Assembly (NCBI GenBank): GCA_903936705.1
Contig: CAIZWN010000069.1
Location: 1-64,000 of the forward strand
Direction: 5' to 3'
DNA: 64,000 nucleotides
Source: an uncultured Myxococcales bacterium
GTDB taxonomy: Bacteria; Myxococcota_A; UBA9042; DTJE01
The position numbers and the translations under genes are program-made. The notes under the pieces are model-generated. The model had not been told where the DNA came from. It was given only the letters and a program-made list of their open reading frames with translations, and did no database searches. Each line of letters begins with the position of its first letter. The stretch's first letter is position 1. Shown piece by piece: positions 41,723 to 50,706 of the stretch.

Positions 41723-43653
41723 TACTTCTTGACGCACTCGAAGTCGCCGGTGAGGGACGCTTGTGTCGAATTGCCCTGGATGAAACCTACGTTCTTGCCT
41801 TGGGTGATCTTGTCGACCTGGAGGTCGCACCACTGGTCCGCATTGGGCTGATCTACCAGTCTGGCATCCCCTGTGATTGACAACGTCGTATCCAGCGACA
41901 GAGCGCCCAGGAAGGAATCAAGGAATCCCATCAGGAAACTGATGGTGCTGTTGCAGGCGGCTTCAATCTGGGGCTGTGATCCCCCGAACCAACTCAAGAT
42001 CTGGCCAAAGATGCCAGTCGAAACGGCATTGCAGTTGATCCACAACTGGGCCACTTCGATCAGGCTGTCAGCCTTTCCGCCAGTGATCCCCTTGATGATG
42101 ATCTGGTTCAGGACGTACAGAACCAGCTTGCCGTAGTCCAGCTCGATCGCATGCTGGTCGATTTTAAGTCTGTCAAAGTCGTAGAGGTTGGCCGTGAACT
42201 GCCCGCCAAGCAGGTTCTTCGGGAACAGCGGGTCGTTCAGGGATTCCAGGTTCAGTTCGATGCGCCCGCACTGCTTGTAATCGGGCGCGGCCGGGTCGCA
42301 GCCGAACTTCCAGTACAGTGCCAGCCCGTGCCAGAACTGGTTGCCCTGCAAGGTGAAGTCGCTGGTCAGTTTCTTCAGCGTCAGGTCCGACATCATTTCA
42401 AGGTTGGTGATGGCGCCCATCATGTCGCTGCCAATCGTCAAGAAGTCCTTCATGAAGGCCGGAGAGCTTTCCTTTAGCCACTTTGTCAGGACGTCTGCGA
42501 CGGCGTCCTTGAACAAGCCAGCAACCGCATCGACGATGACGCTGCCGATGAACTGCTTGGCGACGTCCACCAGGGTCTCGACGATGGTCAGGCCAGGGGT
42601 TTCGAAGAACTTGATCATCTCGGACAGTACGCAACAGACGCTCTTGCCCAGGTTCGTGAAGTCGGAAGCACACGTCAGCAACGTAGTGTCACCACCGGCG
42701 CACATCTTCACCAGGTTCGTGAAATCGAAGTGATCGATACAGTCGTACAAACCGGCAGGATTCATTGTGGCCAGGTACATCTTGATCTTGCGATCAGTGC
42801 ATTCATCGGCCTTGACGTACGCGCCTTCGGTGCAACCGGAGGTCACGACGCAAGGCGATCCCTGGCGGTGCCCCAGCGCGAACAGGGTGTAGGTCACCTC
42901 TGATTGAAGGCAGTCGAACTGGGTGTTGCCGTACAGGCTGGCAACGCTGCGACTGGCCAGGACGCCTTCCTCGGGCGCCGGCCGATCAGGGTACAACTGG
43001 TCGCAGGAGTAGTCCGACGGAAGCACGTAGACGTCGATGTCCCTGAGGACGGTCTCGGGAAGGGCCCCCTCGTAACTGAAAGTCACGGAAGCGCATCCGC
43101 AAGCTACGCACGGCACCAGCAACTCGATCGTCTTCGGCAGTGCGTCCGATTCAGGAAGGCTGACCTCAATCAAATACTTCAGGTCGCATCCGTTCCCCGA
43201 GCGGAAAAGAGTGGCGGCGATACCTTCGTAGTCGGACGGAACATCCTGGACTTCGAAGGAACCGTCGAACGTGTCGGCGTTGCTGCCGTCAAAATTCTGA
43301 ACCTCGATGATCTCGAAATGGACATTCATCCCGGTGGCAGGCACTTTCTGGCCGTAGTCAACCACCTTGGCGCGGACCGCAAAGGACTCGGTGGACGCTA
43401 TCGCGATTGGGGCACTGGTGTCGTGCAGAAGGATGATTTCAAACCGGTGATCGTTGGGAGGCAGTTCTTCCCGCGACGTGTCGCGACCGCCATGTTCCGA
43501 GGTTTCATCCAGGACTTCGGGCACTTCGAGGATGCTGGAATCCTGTCCGTAGTCGATCTGGATCGGCTTCTGGCCGGAACCGCCGCCGCAGGCCATCGGG
43601 ACCAATACCAGGGCCAGCAGCCCCCAAATTCCGGGCGGCAGTGTCCGGTTCAC
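41722..43653 (-). CDS. Large lipoprotein of unknown function
   Basis: 643 residues, GTG start with AGGAGG upstream. The signal ends in PMAC (Cys22), then an acidic linker to about 65. The first domain (70-190) is beta-rich and Ig-like. A Cys-rich middle follows with CVACGCASVTF, and a long helical second half (about 330-600) has few cysteines and alternating hydrophobic segments (for example IVETLVDVAKQFIGSVIVDAVAGLF). I do not recognise any domain. It is first in a three-gene minus-strand run and divergent from nuoB. A TATACT -10-like box at 43684-43689 may drive it, though no -35 is convincing. Confidence 0.72.
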   Translation of the reverse strand: MNRTLPPGIWGLLALVLVPMACGGGSGQKPIQIDYGQDSSILEVPEVLDETSEHGGRDTSREELPPNDHRFEIILLHDTSAPIAIASTESFAVRAKVVDYGQKVPATGMNVHFEIIEVQNFDGSNADTFDGSFEVQDVPSDYEGIAATLFRSGNGCDLKYLIEVSLPESDALPKTIELLVPCVACGCASVTFSYEGALPETVLRDIDVYVLPSDYSCDQLYPDRPAPEEGVLASRSVASLYGNTQFDCLQSEVTYTLFALGHRQGSPCVVTSGCTEGAYVKADECTDRKIKMYLATMNPAGLYDCIDHFDFTNLVKMCAGGDTTLLTCASDFTNLGKSVCCVLSEMIKFFETPGLTIVETLVDVAKQFIGSVIVDAVAGLFKDAVADVLTKWLKESSPAFMKDFLTIGSDMMGAITNLEMMSDLTLKKLTSDFTLQGNQFWHGLALYWKFGCDPAAPDYKQCGRIELNLESLNDPLFPKNLLGGQFTANLYDFDRLKIDQHAIELDYGKLVLYVLNQIIIKGITGGKADSLIEVAQLWINCNAVSTGIFGQILSWFGGSQPQIEAACNSTISFLMGFLDSFLGALSLDTTLSITGDARLVDQPNADQWCDLQVDKITQGKNVGFIQGNSTQASLTGDFECVKK

Positions 43654-43783
43654 CGGGACCTCCTCGCAAGGTACGCCGTGGGTAGTATATGGGATATCGC
43701 CTCGCAGGGGAAATCGTCCGGGACGATCGTATTGCCCAGCCCATTAGTGAGGTGCTCATCGGATTCGGGGAGGCTTTCTCCGA

Positions 43784-43811
43784 TTGACAATCGGCCCCCC
43801 TGTTCGATAAT
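43784..43811 (+). promoter_or_regulatory. Predicted promoter for nuoB and BMC-T3
   Basis: Perfect TTGACA, 16-base spacer, GATAAT, 53 bases before the nuoB ATG. It is a strong match and supports a dedicated transcript for the nuoB/BMC-T3 pair. Confidence 0.65.
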
Positions 43812-43864
43812 GGTGCGACCCGGCGCTGCATGGCAGTCGGGCGGTCTTGACGAGGTTCTCGGGC

Positions 43865-44344
43865 ATGGCGGACCAAGGCGACACGCTCCAGGAGGGCTTC
43901 TTCACTTCAACGGTCCGCGCGGCCGTGAACTGGGGGCGGAAGTACTCACTGTTTCAGTACCCGTTCGTTACGGCTTGTTGCGGCATGGAGTACATGTCGG
44001 TCAACTCGGGCCACTTTGACATTGCGCGGTTCGGCGCCGAGGTGCCGCGCTTTTCGCCGCGCCAGAGCGACCTTTTGTGGGTCGTCGGGACGGTCAACCA
44101 TAAGAACGCCCCGACGCTGAAGCGGGTTTATGCCCAGATGTGCGATCCGAAGTGGGTCATTTCCTTCGGCGTCTGCGCGTCCAGCGGCGGCTTCTACGAC
44201 AACTACGCGGCCGTTCCGGGCATCGACCACATCATTCCCGTTGATGTGTACATCCCCGGCTGTCCGCCTCGTCCGGAACAGATCATGGACGGGCTCATGC
44301 TGCTGATGGACAAGGTGCAGAAGGGGCCGCTGATGATCAGGTAG
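43865..44344 (+). CDS. nuoB: NuoB-like [4Fe-4S] subunit, orphan
   Basis: 159 residues from the ATG at 43865. In complex I, NuoB carries the N2 cluster that passes electrons to quinone. All four cluster cysteines are present: the tandem pair in VTACCGMEYM near 44-45, one in SFGVCASSGGFYDNY near 103, and one in VYIPGCPPRPEQ near 132. No nuoA, nuoC, nuoD or other subunits lie in the window. The next gene, 57 bases on, is a BMC shell protein. Either nuo genes are scattered in this genome or this is a NuoB homologue used elsewhere. The sequence itself looks fully functional. Confidence 0.88.
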   Translation: MADQGDTLQEGFFTSTVRAAVNWGRKYSLFQYPFVTACCGMEYMSVNSGHFDIARFGAEVPRFSPRQSDLLWVVGTVNHKNAPTLKRVYAQMCDPKWVISFGVCASSGGFYDNYAAVPGIDHIIPVDVYIPGCPPRPEQIMDGLMLLMDKVQKGPLMIR

Positions 44345-44401
44345 TGGCCGCCGTATGTCTGGCGCGGCCAGGCTGGCGACCGGCGTCGACGGAGGATCAC
44401 G

Positions 44402-45049
44402 ATGGCCCAGGCGATCGAGTTGCGGACCTACTCCTTCATCGACAGCCTTCAACCCCAGATGGCATCGTTCATCGCCACCGTGGCCAGGGGTTTCCTGCCC
44501 CTCGAACGGCAGGCGGCCTTGTTCGTCGAGATCGAGCCTGCCCTGGCGGTCAATTCGCTGCTGGACGTGGCATTGAAGAGGACCGCTGTGATTCCCGGAA
44601 TGCAGGTCATCGAGCGTGCCTACGGGATGATCGAAGTTCACCACGCCGATCAGGGTCAGGTGCACGAAGCTGGCAGGGCCATCCTGGAATACCTGGGAAT
44701 GAAAGAGTCTGATCGGTTGACCCCGCGCATCGTGTCCCACCAGATGATTACCGGCATGGAAAACCACCAGACCCACCTGATAAACAGGATGCGTCACGGT
44801 CAGTTCCTGCTGGAGAACGAAACTCTGTACATTTTGGAGGTACATCCGGCCGGGTACGCTGCCATTGCGGCCAACGAGGCCGAGAAGGCGGCGTCGGTCA
44901 ACCTGCTGGAGGTCGAGACCTTCGGCGCCTTCGGTCGGTTGTATCTTGGCGGTTCCGAGGAAAATATTCGGGAGGCGGCGGCCGCAATTGAAAAAACGCT
45001 GTCCTTCATCAAGGGTCGTGAGAATCCCGGGCAATCCCTGGTCTATTGA
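44402..45049 (+). CDS. BMC-T3: satellite tandem-domain shell protein, double-disk type
   Basis: 215 residues, GGAGG ten bases upstream. It is a paralogue of BMC-T2: same opening (ELRTYSFIDSLQPQMASFIATVARGFLPLERQAALFVEIEP) and same gate-side segment ([43 protein letters not shown]). The two differ at many positions and in the C-terminal tail. From memory H. ochraceum also keeps a third BMC-T away from its main locus, so the split is likely ancestral. A U-rich stretch (TTTTTT) follows five bases after the stop, without a clear hairpin. The neighbour upstream is nuoB, the one downstream superoxide dismutase. Confidence 0.9.
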   Translation: MAQAIELRTYSFIDSLQPQMASFIATVARGFLPLERQAALFVEIEPALAVNSLLDVALKRTAVIPGMQVIERAYGMIEVHHADQGQVHEAGRAILEYLGMKESDRLTPRIVSHQMITGMENHQTHLINRMRHGQFLLENETLYILEVHPAGYAAIAANEAEKAASVNLLEVETFGAFGRLYLGGSEENIREAAAAIEKTLSFIKGRENPGQSLVY

Positions 45050-45205
45050 TTTTTTCCTTCCGGTCTTCATCTGTCCGACTGTCCTTTTGGACTGCGCCAC
45101 GCGTGGGTTTGTGCTGCATACCCCTTGCACGACTCGACTTTGCGACCCACAGTATGCGTTACCTGGCAATTGAAACAGGTTCACAATCTTCGGGGGGGAG
45201 AATCG

Positions 45206-45778
45206 ATGCAGTACACGGCAAGAAATTTCGAGCACCTGATCGGCATGCAGGGTTTCTCGGACACGCTGCTGCGCAACCACTTCACGCTTTACCAGGGATA
45301 CGTTACGAACACCAACAAACTGACTGACGCGATTGTCGCGTTGCACAAGGATGGCAAGACCGGCCCCGAGTACGCCGAGTTGCGCAGGCGCTATGGCTGG
45401 GAGTGGAACGGCATGCGCCTGCACGAATACTATTTCGAGAATCTGGGCGGAGCCGGAAAGGGCGGTCCGGGCACGGATTTCGTGGCGCGCGTGTCACAGG
45501 CGTGGGGTTCGTTCGAGAATTGGCAGAAGGAATTCACCACAATCGGCACGATGCGGGGAATTGGCTGGGTTGTGCTGTATCTGGACACGCTGACTGGGGC
45601 CCTGTTCAACGCGTGGATCACCGAACACGACGGCGGACACCCGGTTGGCGCGAAGCCGATCGTCGTGATGGACGTGTTCGAGCATGCCTTCATGACAGAC
45701 TACGGCCTCAAGCGTGCCGACTATGTCCAGGCGTTCTGGAACAACGTCGATTGGGCAACCGTCCAGGCGCGTCTGTAG
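45206..45778 (+). CDS. Superoxide dismutase, Fe/Mn type
   Basis: 190 residues from the ATG at 45206, behind a GGGGGGG-AG run. It converts superoxide to peroxide and oxygen in the cytoplasm (no signal peptide). The four metal ligands can be assigned to His25 (LLRNHFTLY), His73 (MRLHEYYF), Asp156 and His160 (MDVFEHAFMTDYG). The sequence is divergent from the common SodA/SodB core, and metal choice cannot be read. It lies 156 bases after BMC-T3 on the same strand; the gap has no strong promoter, so read-through is possible. Confidence 0.88.
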   Translation: MQYTARNFEHLIGMQGFSDTLLRNHFTLYQGYVTNTNKLTDAIVALHKDGKTGPEYAELRRRYGWEWNGMRLHEYYFENLGGAGKGGPGTDFVARVSQAWGSFENWQKEFTTIGTMRGIGWVVLYLDTLTGALFNAWITEHDGGHPVGAKPIVVMDVFEHAFMTDYGLKRADYVQAFWNNVDWATVQARL

Positions 45779-45877
45779 CCCAGGTTCGTCGAAACAAGCC
45801 TATCTGCGCTCCATGAAACGGGCATTGTGTCGCTGGAACTTTTTCGATAAACTCCTGCCGTCACTGGAGGAAGCACG

Positions 45878-47446
45878 ATGCTGATGTTCTCTCGGTGTAT
45901 GGTTGTGCTGGTGGTTTTTGTCATGGTTGCGTGCGGCGGTTCCAACGGGGCCACCGATACCGGACGGGTCGATCCTGGGTACTCTTTGGATCTGTCTGGG
46001 TACGATGATCATGTCGATTCGGAAACGTCCCTCGGTGACGAAGGTCGTGACCAGGTCGCAGTTGATGTGCCCGTGACCGATGATCTGGTTTCCGTGGACG
46101 TGCCGCCGGAACCAGGCCAGTTCGGGTATCCGTGCACGGACAACGTCCAGTGCAATTCGGGATTCTGTGTGGACAGTCCTGGGGGGCGTGTCTGCAGCAG
46201 GATCTGCGTTGCCAGTTGCCCGACTGACTGGGTTTGCAAGCCCATCAGTTCCTCGGGCGAGACCGTACAGATCTGTGTGCCACTGTTCCTGAACCTGTGC
46301 GATCCCTGCGAGATCACGAAGGATTGCAATGGCGAACTTACCGGCGGTCTTGCGATTTGTGTCAACAAGGGCGCAGACGGCAGTTTCTGCGGTGCCGACT
46401 GCGGTGCAGCCGGTGCGTGCCCGTCCGGGTTCGAGTGCAAGGACCAGGATGATGGGGCGGGTGGTGTGTCACGCCAGTGCGTCCCGGTAGAAAACGGGCA
46501 GTGCCAGTGTTCGCCGCGGGCCATCACGATGGGTCTTCAGACGGAATGCTTCCAGGTTGGAGATGGTGGGGGATTGTGCATGGGATTGCGCAAGTGCCTT
46601 CTGGGCGGCCTGACTGTTTGCGATGCCCGCAAGCCGCGTCCGGAGGAATGCAACAACATCGACGACGACTGCAACGGGTTGACCGACGAGTTGCAGGGCA
46701 AGTTCCCGTGTTCCAAGACGAATCTGGAGGGTACGTGCACCGGGGCCGGCGACTGCCAGGACGGAGTGGTTATCAATTGCGACGCCAGGACGCCCGAGGT
46801 CGAAAGCTGCAATGGCGCGGATGACAACTGCGACGGCAACACCGACGAGGGACTTTGTTACGACGGGAAGGATTGCACCTCCGACAAGTGCGATCCGGGC
46901 TCCAACGTTTGCGTTTTCGAGCCAATAATCGGCCCCTGCGACGATCTGAATCCGTGTACGGTCAGCGATCATTGTGACGCCAGTGGCCAGTGCATCGCCG
47001 GTGCCCAGAAGAATTGTAACGATAACAATCCGTGCACCGATGACGGCTGTGATTCCGGTACTGGCCTGTGCCTGAACCTGGCGAATACGTCGCCTTGCGA
47101 GGACGGCAATCCCTGCACGGTCAACGATTTCTGCCAGACCACCGTCTGCCGCGCCGGACCCACGAAGTCGTGCCCCGAAGACGGCAACGCTTGCACGAAC
47201 AACGAGCGTTGCGATTCCAAGACGGGGGCCTGCATCGCGGATGCGAACAACGGGATCCCATGCGATGACGGGAACGGCTGCACCATTCACGACACCTGCT
47301 CGGGTGGTAGGTGCGTGGGGCCGGATAGTTGGTGCGATACCCAGACGTTGGTCTGCGTGCCGGTCCCGCCGCAGTTCGCCTGCATTGCACCGAAGTGCCT
47401 GGACATTCCATTCCTGGGCCCGCAGTGCTCCTGCGTCTGTATCTGA
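45878..47446 (+). CDS. Cys-rich lipoprotein with MopE-like motifs
   Basis: 522 residues. The signal ends in MVAC (Cys19), followed by an Asp-rich linker to about 80. Disulfide-rich units fill the rest (more than 50 Cys). Two segments, CNNIDDDCNGLTDE near 257 and CNGADDNCDGNTDE near 310, match the putative metal-binding motif named after MopE-type surface proteins. Several PCDDGNGC and PCEDGNPC units resemble those of the 28088-29707 lipoprotein. It is probably surface exposed. It is single, between sod and the ECF sigma gene. Confidence 0.8.
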   Translation: MLMFSRCMVVLVVFVMVACGGSNGATDTGRVDPGYSLDLSGYDDHVDSETSLGDEGRDQVAVDVPVTDDLVSVDVPPEPGQFGYPCTDNVQCNSGFCVDSPGGRVCSRICVASCPTDWVCKPISSSGETVQICVPLFLNLCDPCEITKDCNGELTGGLAICVNKGADGSFCGADCGAAGACPSGFECKDQDDGAGGVSRQCVPVENGQCQCSPRAITMGLQTECFQVGDGGGLCMGLRKCLLGGLTVCDARKPRPEECNNIDDDCNGLTDELQGKFPCSKTNLEGTCTGAGDCQDGVVINCDARTPEVESCNGADDNCDGNTDEGLCYDGKDCTSDKCDPGSNVCVFEPIIGPCDDLNPCTVSDHCDASGQCIAGAQKNCNDNNPCTDDGCDSGTGLCLNLANTSPCEDGNPCTVNDFCQTTVCRAGPTKSCPEDGNACTNNERCDSKTGACIADANNGIPCDDGNGCTIHDTCSGGRCVGPDSWCDTQTLVCVPVPPQFACIAPKCLDIPFLGPQCSCVCI

Positions 47447-47551
47447 TCGGCCTTGTTGCGGGGCTTGATGCCGCGCCGTTCTTGCAATCCCCATACGGTT
47501 TCAGTTGCATGGGAATAATCATCGAGTCATCCCTGTTCTTGTCACGCCCCT

Positions 47552-47560
47552 AGGAGGTGA
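47552..47560 (+). promoter_or_regulatory. Extended ribosome binding site of the ECF sigma gene
   Basis: AGGAGGTGA, nine bases complementary to the 16S 3' end, placed two bases before the ATG at 47563. It decides the start over a GTG two codons earlier that lies inside this site. Confidence 0.8.
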
Positions 47561-47562
47561 CC

Positions 47563-48207
47563 ATGGGACTATGGCCGATCGGCGGACGTGCTCGCGAGGC
47601 GACCCGGTTTGATCGTGAGGCGATGCCCCACCTGGACGCTGCCTACCGATTCGCGTTGTCGATGACACGTGATGCTGCCGAGGCCGACGACCTGGTCCAG
47701 GAGACGTTCCTGAAGGCCTTGAGGTCATTCGAATCGTTTCAGGAGGGGACCAACTGCAAGGCATGGCTGTTCCGAATTCTGCGCAACACCTGGTTCAACA
47801 AGTTAAGGAACGGGGCGCGAGAGGTGGATTCTGACGACGCCATGGAGGCCATCCAGGATGCGGCCCTGGCGGGATGGGACGATCGCGCATTCTACCGGGC
47901 TCCTGACGAGGCCTCGATCCTCAGGGCGACGCGAGACGAGCTTGAGTCGGCCCTTCGATCGCTGCCGCCCGATTTTCGCGAGGCGGTGGTCATGTCGGAT
48001 GTGGAAGGTCTGACGTACAAGGAAATTGCCGACGTCATGGGAACCCCAATCGGGACCGTGATGTCGCGCCTCTATCGGGGGCGCCGCCTGATGCGTCGTC
48101 GTCTGGCCAAGGCGATGGGCATCGACGAGGTGGAAGAGGAGGCTGGCGGCGAGGTCGTGCAGTTGTTCGCAGCTCGTTCCAAGGGGGAGGGCGGCCATGG
48201 AATGTGA
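47563..48207 (+). CDS. ECF-type RNA polymerase sigma factor
   Basis: 214 residues. Region 2 (about 20-95) reads LDAAYRFALSMTRDAAEADDLVQETFLKALRSFESFQEGTNCKAWLFRILRNTWFNKLR, and region 4 (about 125-180) LRSLPPDFREAVVMSDVEGLTYKEIADVMGTPIGTVMSRLYRGRRLMRRRL with the usual helix-turn-helix. A 30-residue acidic tail is added. It directs transcription of an envelope-stress type regulon under control of the anti-sigma factor, whose gene overlaps its last 11 bases. No autoregulatory GGAAC-type -35 was found in the 116 bases upstream. Confidence 0.93.
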   Translation: MGLWPIGGRAREATRFDREAMPHLDAAYRFALSMTRDAAEADDLVQETFLKALRSFESFQEGTNCKAWLFRILRNTWFNKLRNGAREVDSDDAMEAIQDAALAGWDDRAFYRAPDEASILRATRDELESALRSLPPDFREAVVMSDVEGLTYKEIADVMGTPIGTVMSRLYRGRRLMRRRLAKAMGIDEVEEEAGGEVVQLFAARSKGEGGHGM

Positions 48208-48922
48208 CGTGCTGTCCCGATATATGGACCTGTACCTCGACGGCGAACTGGCTGTCCAGGAGAGGGTCGAGGTCGAGACCCACATCCGCGGATGCGAAGG
48301 GTGTCGACGGTTCGTCACCGGCGAGTCGCGGTTCCGTGCGGTTCTGCGTCAGCAGATGCTGGCGGTCAGGGCCCCTGGCAGCCTGCGGGACCAGGTGACC
48401 GAGAAGTTGAAAGGCCACCGGAGGTCATCGACCCCGGCGTGGAGGCCGTCCATTGCGTACGCTGCCGCCGTAGCCGGGGTGGCGATCCTCGGCTACCTGG
48501 TGATCGCCACCTACCCGAAGGCACAGGATCCGGTTGCCGGCGCGGTTGCCGCCCACGTGGCCTCGACCGGCCTGGAAATGTCGGGGGACCGCGATCAGGT
48601 CGAGACGTTCCTCAGGTTGCATGCCCCGTTTTCGTACCGGCTGCCAGTGGCGGACCGCGAAGGTATAAGGCTGGTTGGGGCACGCGTAACGCGCCTGAAT
48701 GGCCTTCCGGCCGTTGTCTACCAGTACGACGCTGGAGGCAAGATGTTCTCGGTCGCGCAGTACCGGATCCCGGAAGGCGCAGCCGAGGTTCAGCCACGTC
48801 TGGACCACCAGGACGGATTCACGGTCGCGACCTATCCGGACCGGGGGCTGATCCAGACACTGGTGGGGGACTTGCCCGACGGCGAGGTTTCGCGGATCGT
48901 CCCGGCGGCCTGGACCTACTGA
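48197..48922 (+). CDS. Membrane anti-sigma factor with a zinc-binding N-terminus
   Basis: 241 residues. Residues 1-45 form the anti-sigma domain with the HXXXCXXC zinc motif (THIRGCEGC). A single helix lies at about 89-108 (AYAAAVAGVAILGYLVIAT), and the periplasmic part (110-241) is the sensor. It should hold the ECF sigma factor at the membrane until a signal triggers release. It overlaps the sigma gene by 11 bases, so the pair is made in a fixed ratio. No protease partner is nearby. Confidence 0.9.
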   Translation: MECDVLSRYMDLYLDGELAVQERVEVETHIRGCEGCRRFVTGESRFRAVLRQQMLAVRAPGSLRDQVTEKLKGHRRSSTPAWRPSIAYAAAVAGVAILGYLVIATYPKAQDPVAGAVAAHVASTGLEMSGDRDQVETFLRLHAPFSYRLPVADREGIRLVGARVTRLNGLPAVVYQYDAGGKMFSVAQYRIPEGAAEVQPRLDHQDGFTVATYPDRGLIQTLVGDLPDGEVSRIVPAAWTY

Positions 48923-48952
48923 ATCAGTTAAATTCCGAACTTGGGCTGTCGG

Positions 48953-50620
48953 CTAGGCCCGAACGATCAGACAGTCGCCTACGAAGCGCGGGTTTATGGG
49001 CAGCGACGGGTCCAGCCCGCCAAGTGCCTCCTCGACACGGTCCAGGGCAGCGCCCAGGAACTCGCGGACCGCAAGCGCTTCGGGTGTTGCAGGACCCCCT
49101 TCTGACAGCGTCGGGCGCCGCAGTGCCTGCCGGATCTTCGATCCCTCGAAAGCCATCGCCCGCAGCGACTGGAGTTCGGCGCCCGAAAGCGGATCCAGCG
49201 ACGGTGAACCTGTCAGCACCGACCTGGCCCAGGCGGTTGCGACTACGGATGCGAATGACGGTCCGGTCCCGGCGGGAGTGGCGCCAGTATCGAAACCCAG
49301 GGCGGCCACCGCAAAGCGGGCCACTGATTCCGCCTTCAGGACCACTGCCTGGGCGCGCGTCACATCGCCGATTCCGGTTGGATCATTGAAGAGATATGGG
49401 GGGTTCGGTTCGGCGACCCTGGGGGGGAATGCTGCCAGGGCGTGAATCATTGCTGCCGTGGCCCCGTCGAACCTGTGCAGATTTCCAGGCCCGCCTACCA
49501 GTGCGACAACCCCGCGGGCCTGGATGTGGGCAGGACGGATCGTCTGGATGCCGGTGCGAAACATTTCGGAGGGGGATGCATGCATGGCAAGGCTGGCCGC
49601 CCGGTCGTGATCGCCCCCCGACAGGTTCTCAAGGCCGACCGAAATCCAGCGCAGGACATGTGCCGCCGACTCGGTCCAGGCATCGGAATCGAACCAGTCA
49701 TCAGTTCTGGCGCCCATGACGCGGTTCACCAGGTACAACAGTTCCGAAACGAAGGATGGCAGTGCGGGGGAATCGGCCAGCGCCTCAAGGGCCACCCACG
49801 CGAAAAGGCGTCTGTCCACGGTCGCAAGTGCCAGTGCCAAAGGAGGGTTGGCAGGGCGCGATGCCCTTGGTGTCTCCGATTCCTCGTCGAGGCGCTTGCG
49901 CAGGGAGGCGACGTCAAACGGTTCGTAGACGGAAAACCGATCTGCTGCGCCAGGAAAGCCCAGATCCTGCAACCTGGCGTCGCGGAAGCGGAATGCGTCG
50001 TCCTCCAGGGCCGCGGGAGTCTCCCGCCGAATTGCATGAAGGATTCGGAGCGCCTCGTAGATGTCACGGGCGAAAAGCAGGTCCAGCCATCTGCGGACCA
50101 CATCCACGTCGTCGGGTTCGTGGCAAATCAGGTTGAAGGAACCGTCGGGCGTAGTGACGACGCCAAGGTCGGGCAGACCGCGCGCCTCGATCTCGTCCGA
50201 GGTCAGGATCTCGGACGTGGCCGACAGCAGGCGCAAGGCGATTATTTCGGGATCTAGATCGTCCAGCATTCGCAGGGCGAAGTCCGAAGACACCTCGCCC
50301 GCCACCTCGATGATGCGGTCCAGGCGGCGAGGCTGGAATTTCCATCCGGACCAGGCGTCGATGTCCATGTAGGCCTTGCGCTGCTCGGAACTGCCGTAGG
50401 GCAGCAGACCAAGCGCGTCTTCCAGGCCGATGCTGTTGATCACCTGGAAGAACTCGTCCGGCCTCAAACGGCGCAGCACCTTGCCAGGATCCGGCAAGGC
50501 CAGCAGTGCCTTCAGCCGCGCTGTGGGAGTAAGGGAATTGAATCTGGCGGGCAGACCAAAGGCCCCGGGAAGGCGATCGAGTGCATCGTTACCGGTCCGG
50601 TCGGGCGGGTCGGGAGGCAT
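48953..50620 (-). CDS. DUF6178-like protein
   Basis: 555 residues from the ATG at 50618-50620; the TTG 13 codons earlier is rejected. No signal or membrane helix: cytoplasmic, mostly helical. The N-terminal part (RLKALLALPDPGKVLRRLRPDEFFQVINSIGLEDALGLL... YMDIDAWSGWKFQPRRL) is what I associate with DUF6178 proteins of Deltaproteobacteria and Myxococcota; the function is unknown. It is convergent with the anti-sigma gene and divergent from the glycosyltransferase gene. Confidence 0.72.
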   Translation of the reverse strand: MPPDPPDRTGNDALDRLPGAFGLPARFNSLTPTARLKALLALPDPGKVLRRLRPDEFFQVINSIGLEDALGLLPYGSSEQRKAYMDIDAWSGWKFQPRRLDRIIEVAGEVSSDFALRMLDDLDPEIIALRLLSATSEILTSDEIEARGLPDLGVVTTPDGSFNLICHEPDDVDVVRRWLDLLFARDIYEALRILHAIRRETPAALEDDAFRFRDARLQDLGFPGAADRFSVYEPFDVASLRKRLDEESETPRASRPANPPLALALATVDRRLFAWVALEALADSPALPSFVSELLYLVNRVMGARTDDWFDSDAWTESAAHVLRWISVGLENLSGGDHDRAASLAMHASPSEMFRTGIQTIRPAHIQARGVVALVGGPGNLHRFDGATAAMIHALAAFPPRVAEPNPPYLFNDPTGIGDVTRAQAVVLKAESVARFAVAALGFDTGATPAGTGPSFASVVATAWARSVLTGSPSLDPLSGAELQSLRAMAFEGSKIRQALRRPTLSEGGPATPEALAVREFLGAALDRVEEALGGLDPSLPINPRFVGDCLIVRA

Positions 50621-50706
50621 CGTTGTCTCGCTGTGCAGTGTGCTTGCAATAGGGCGCAACCCCCGGTACTCTACCGCAGTTTTCGACCGGGGACCAGCGG
50701 AGGATC

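Noticed and set aside
45050-45070. Intrinsic terminator after BMC-T3
   Set aside because: There is a T-run but no adjacent GC-rich inverted repeat good enough to form the stem.
43946-45424. 492-codon minus-strand frame across nuoB, BMC-T3 and the start of sod
   Set aside because: It spans three real genes and two intergenic gaps in antisense; composition is that of a shadow frame.
47447-47562. Autoregulated ECF promoter before the sigma gene
   Set aside because: No GGAAC-type -35 with a matching -10 was found in the 116-base gap.
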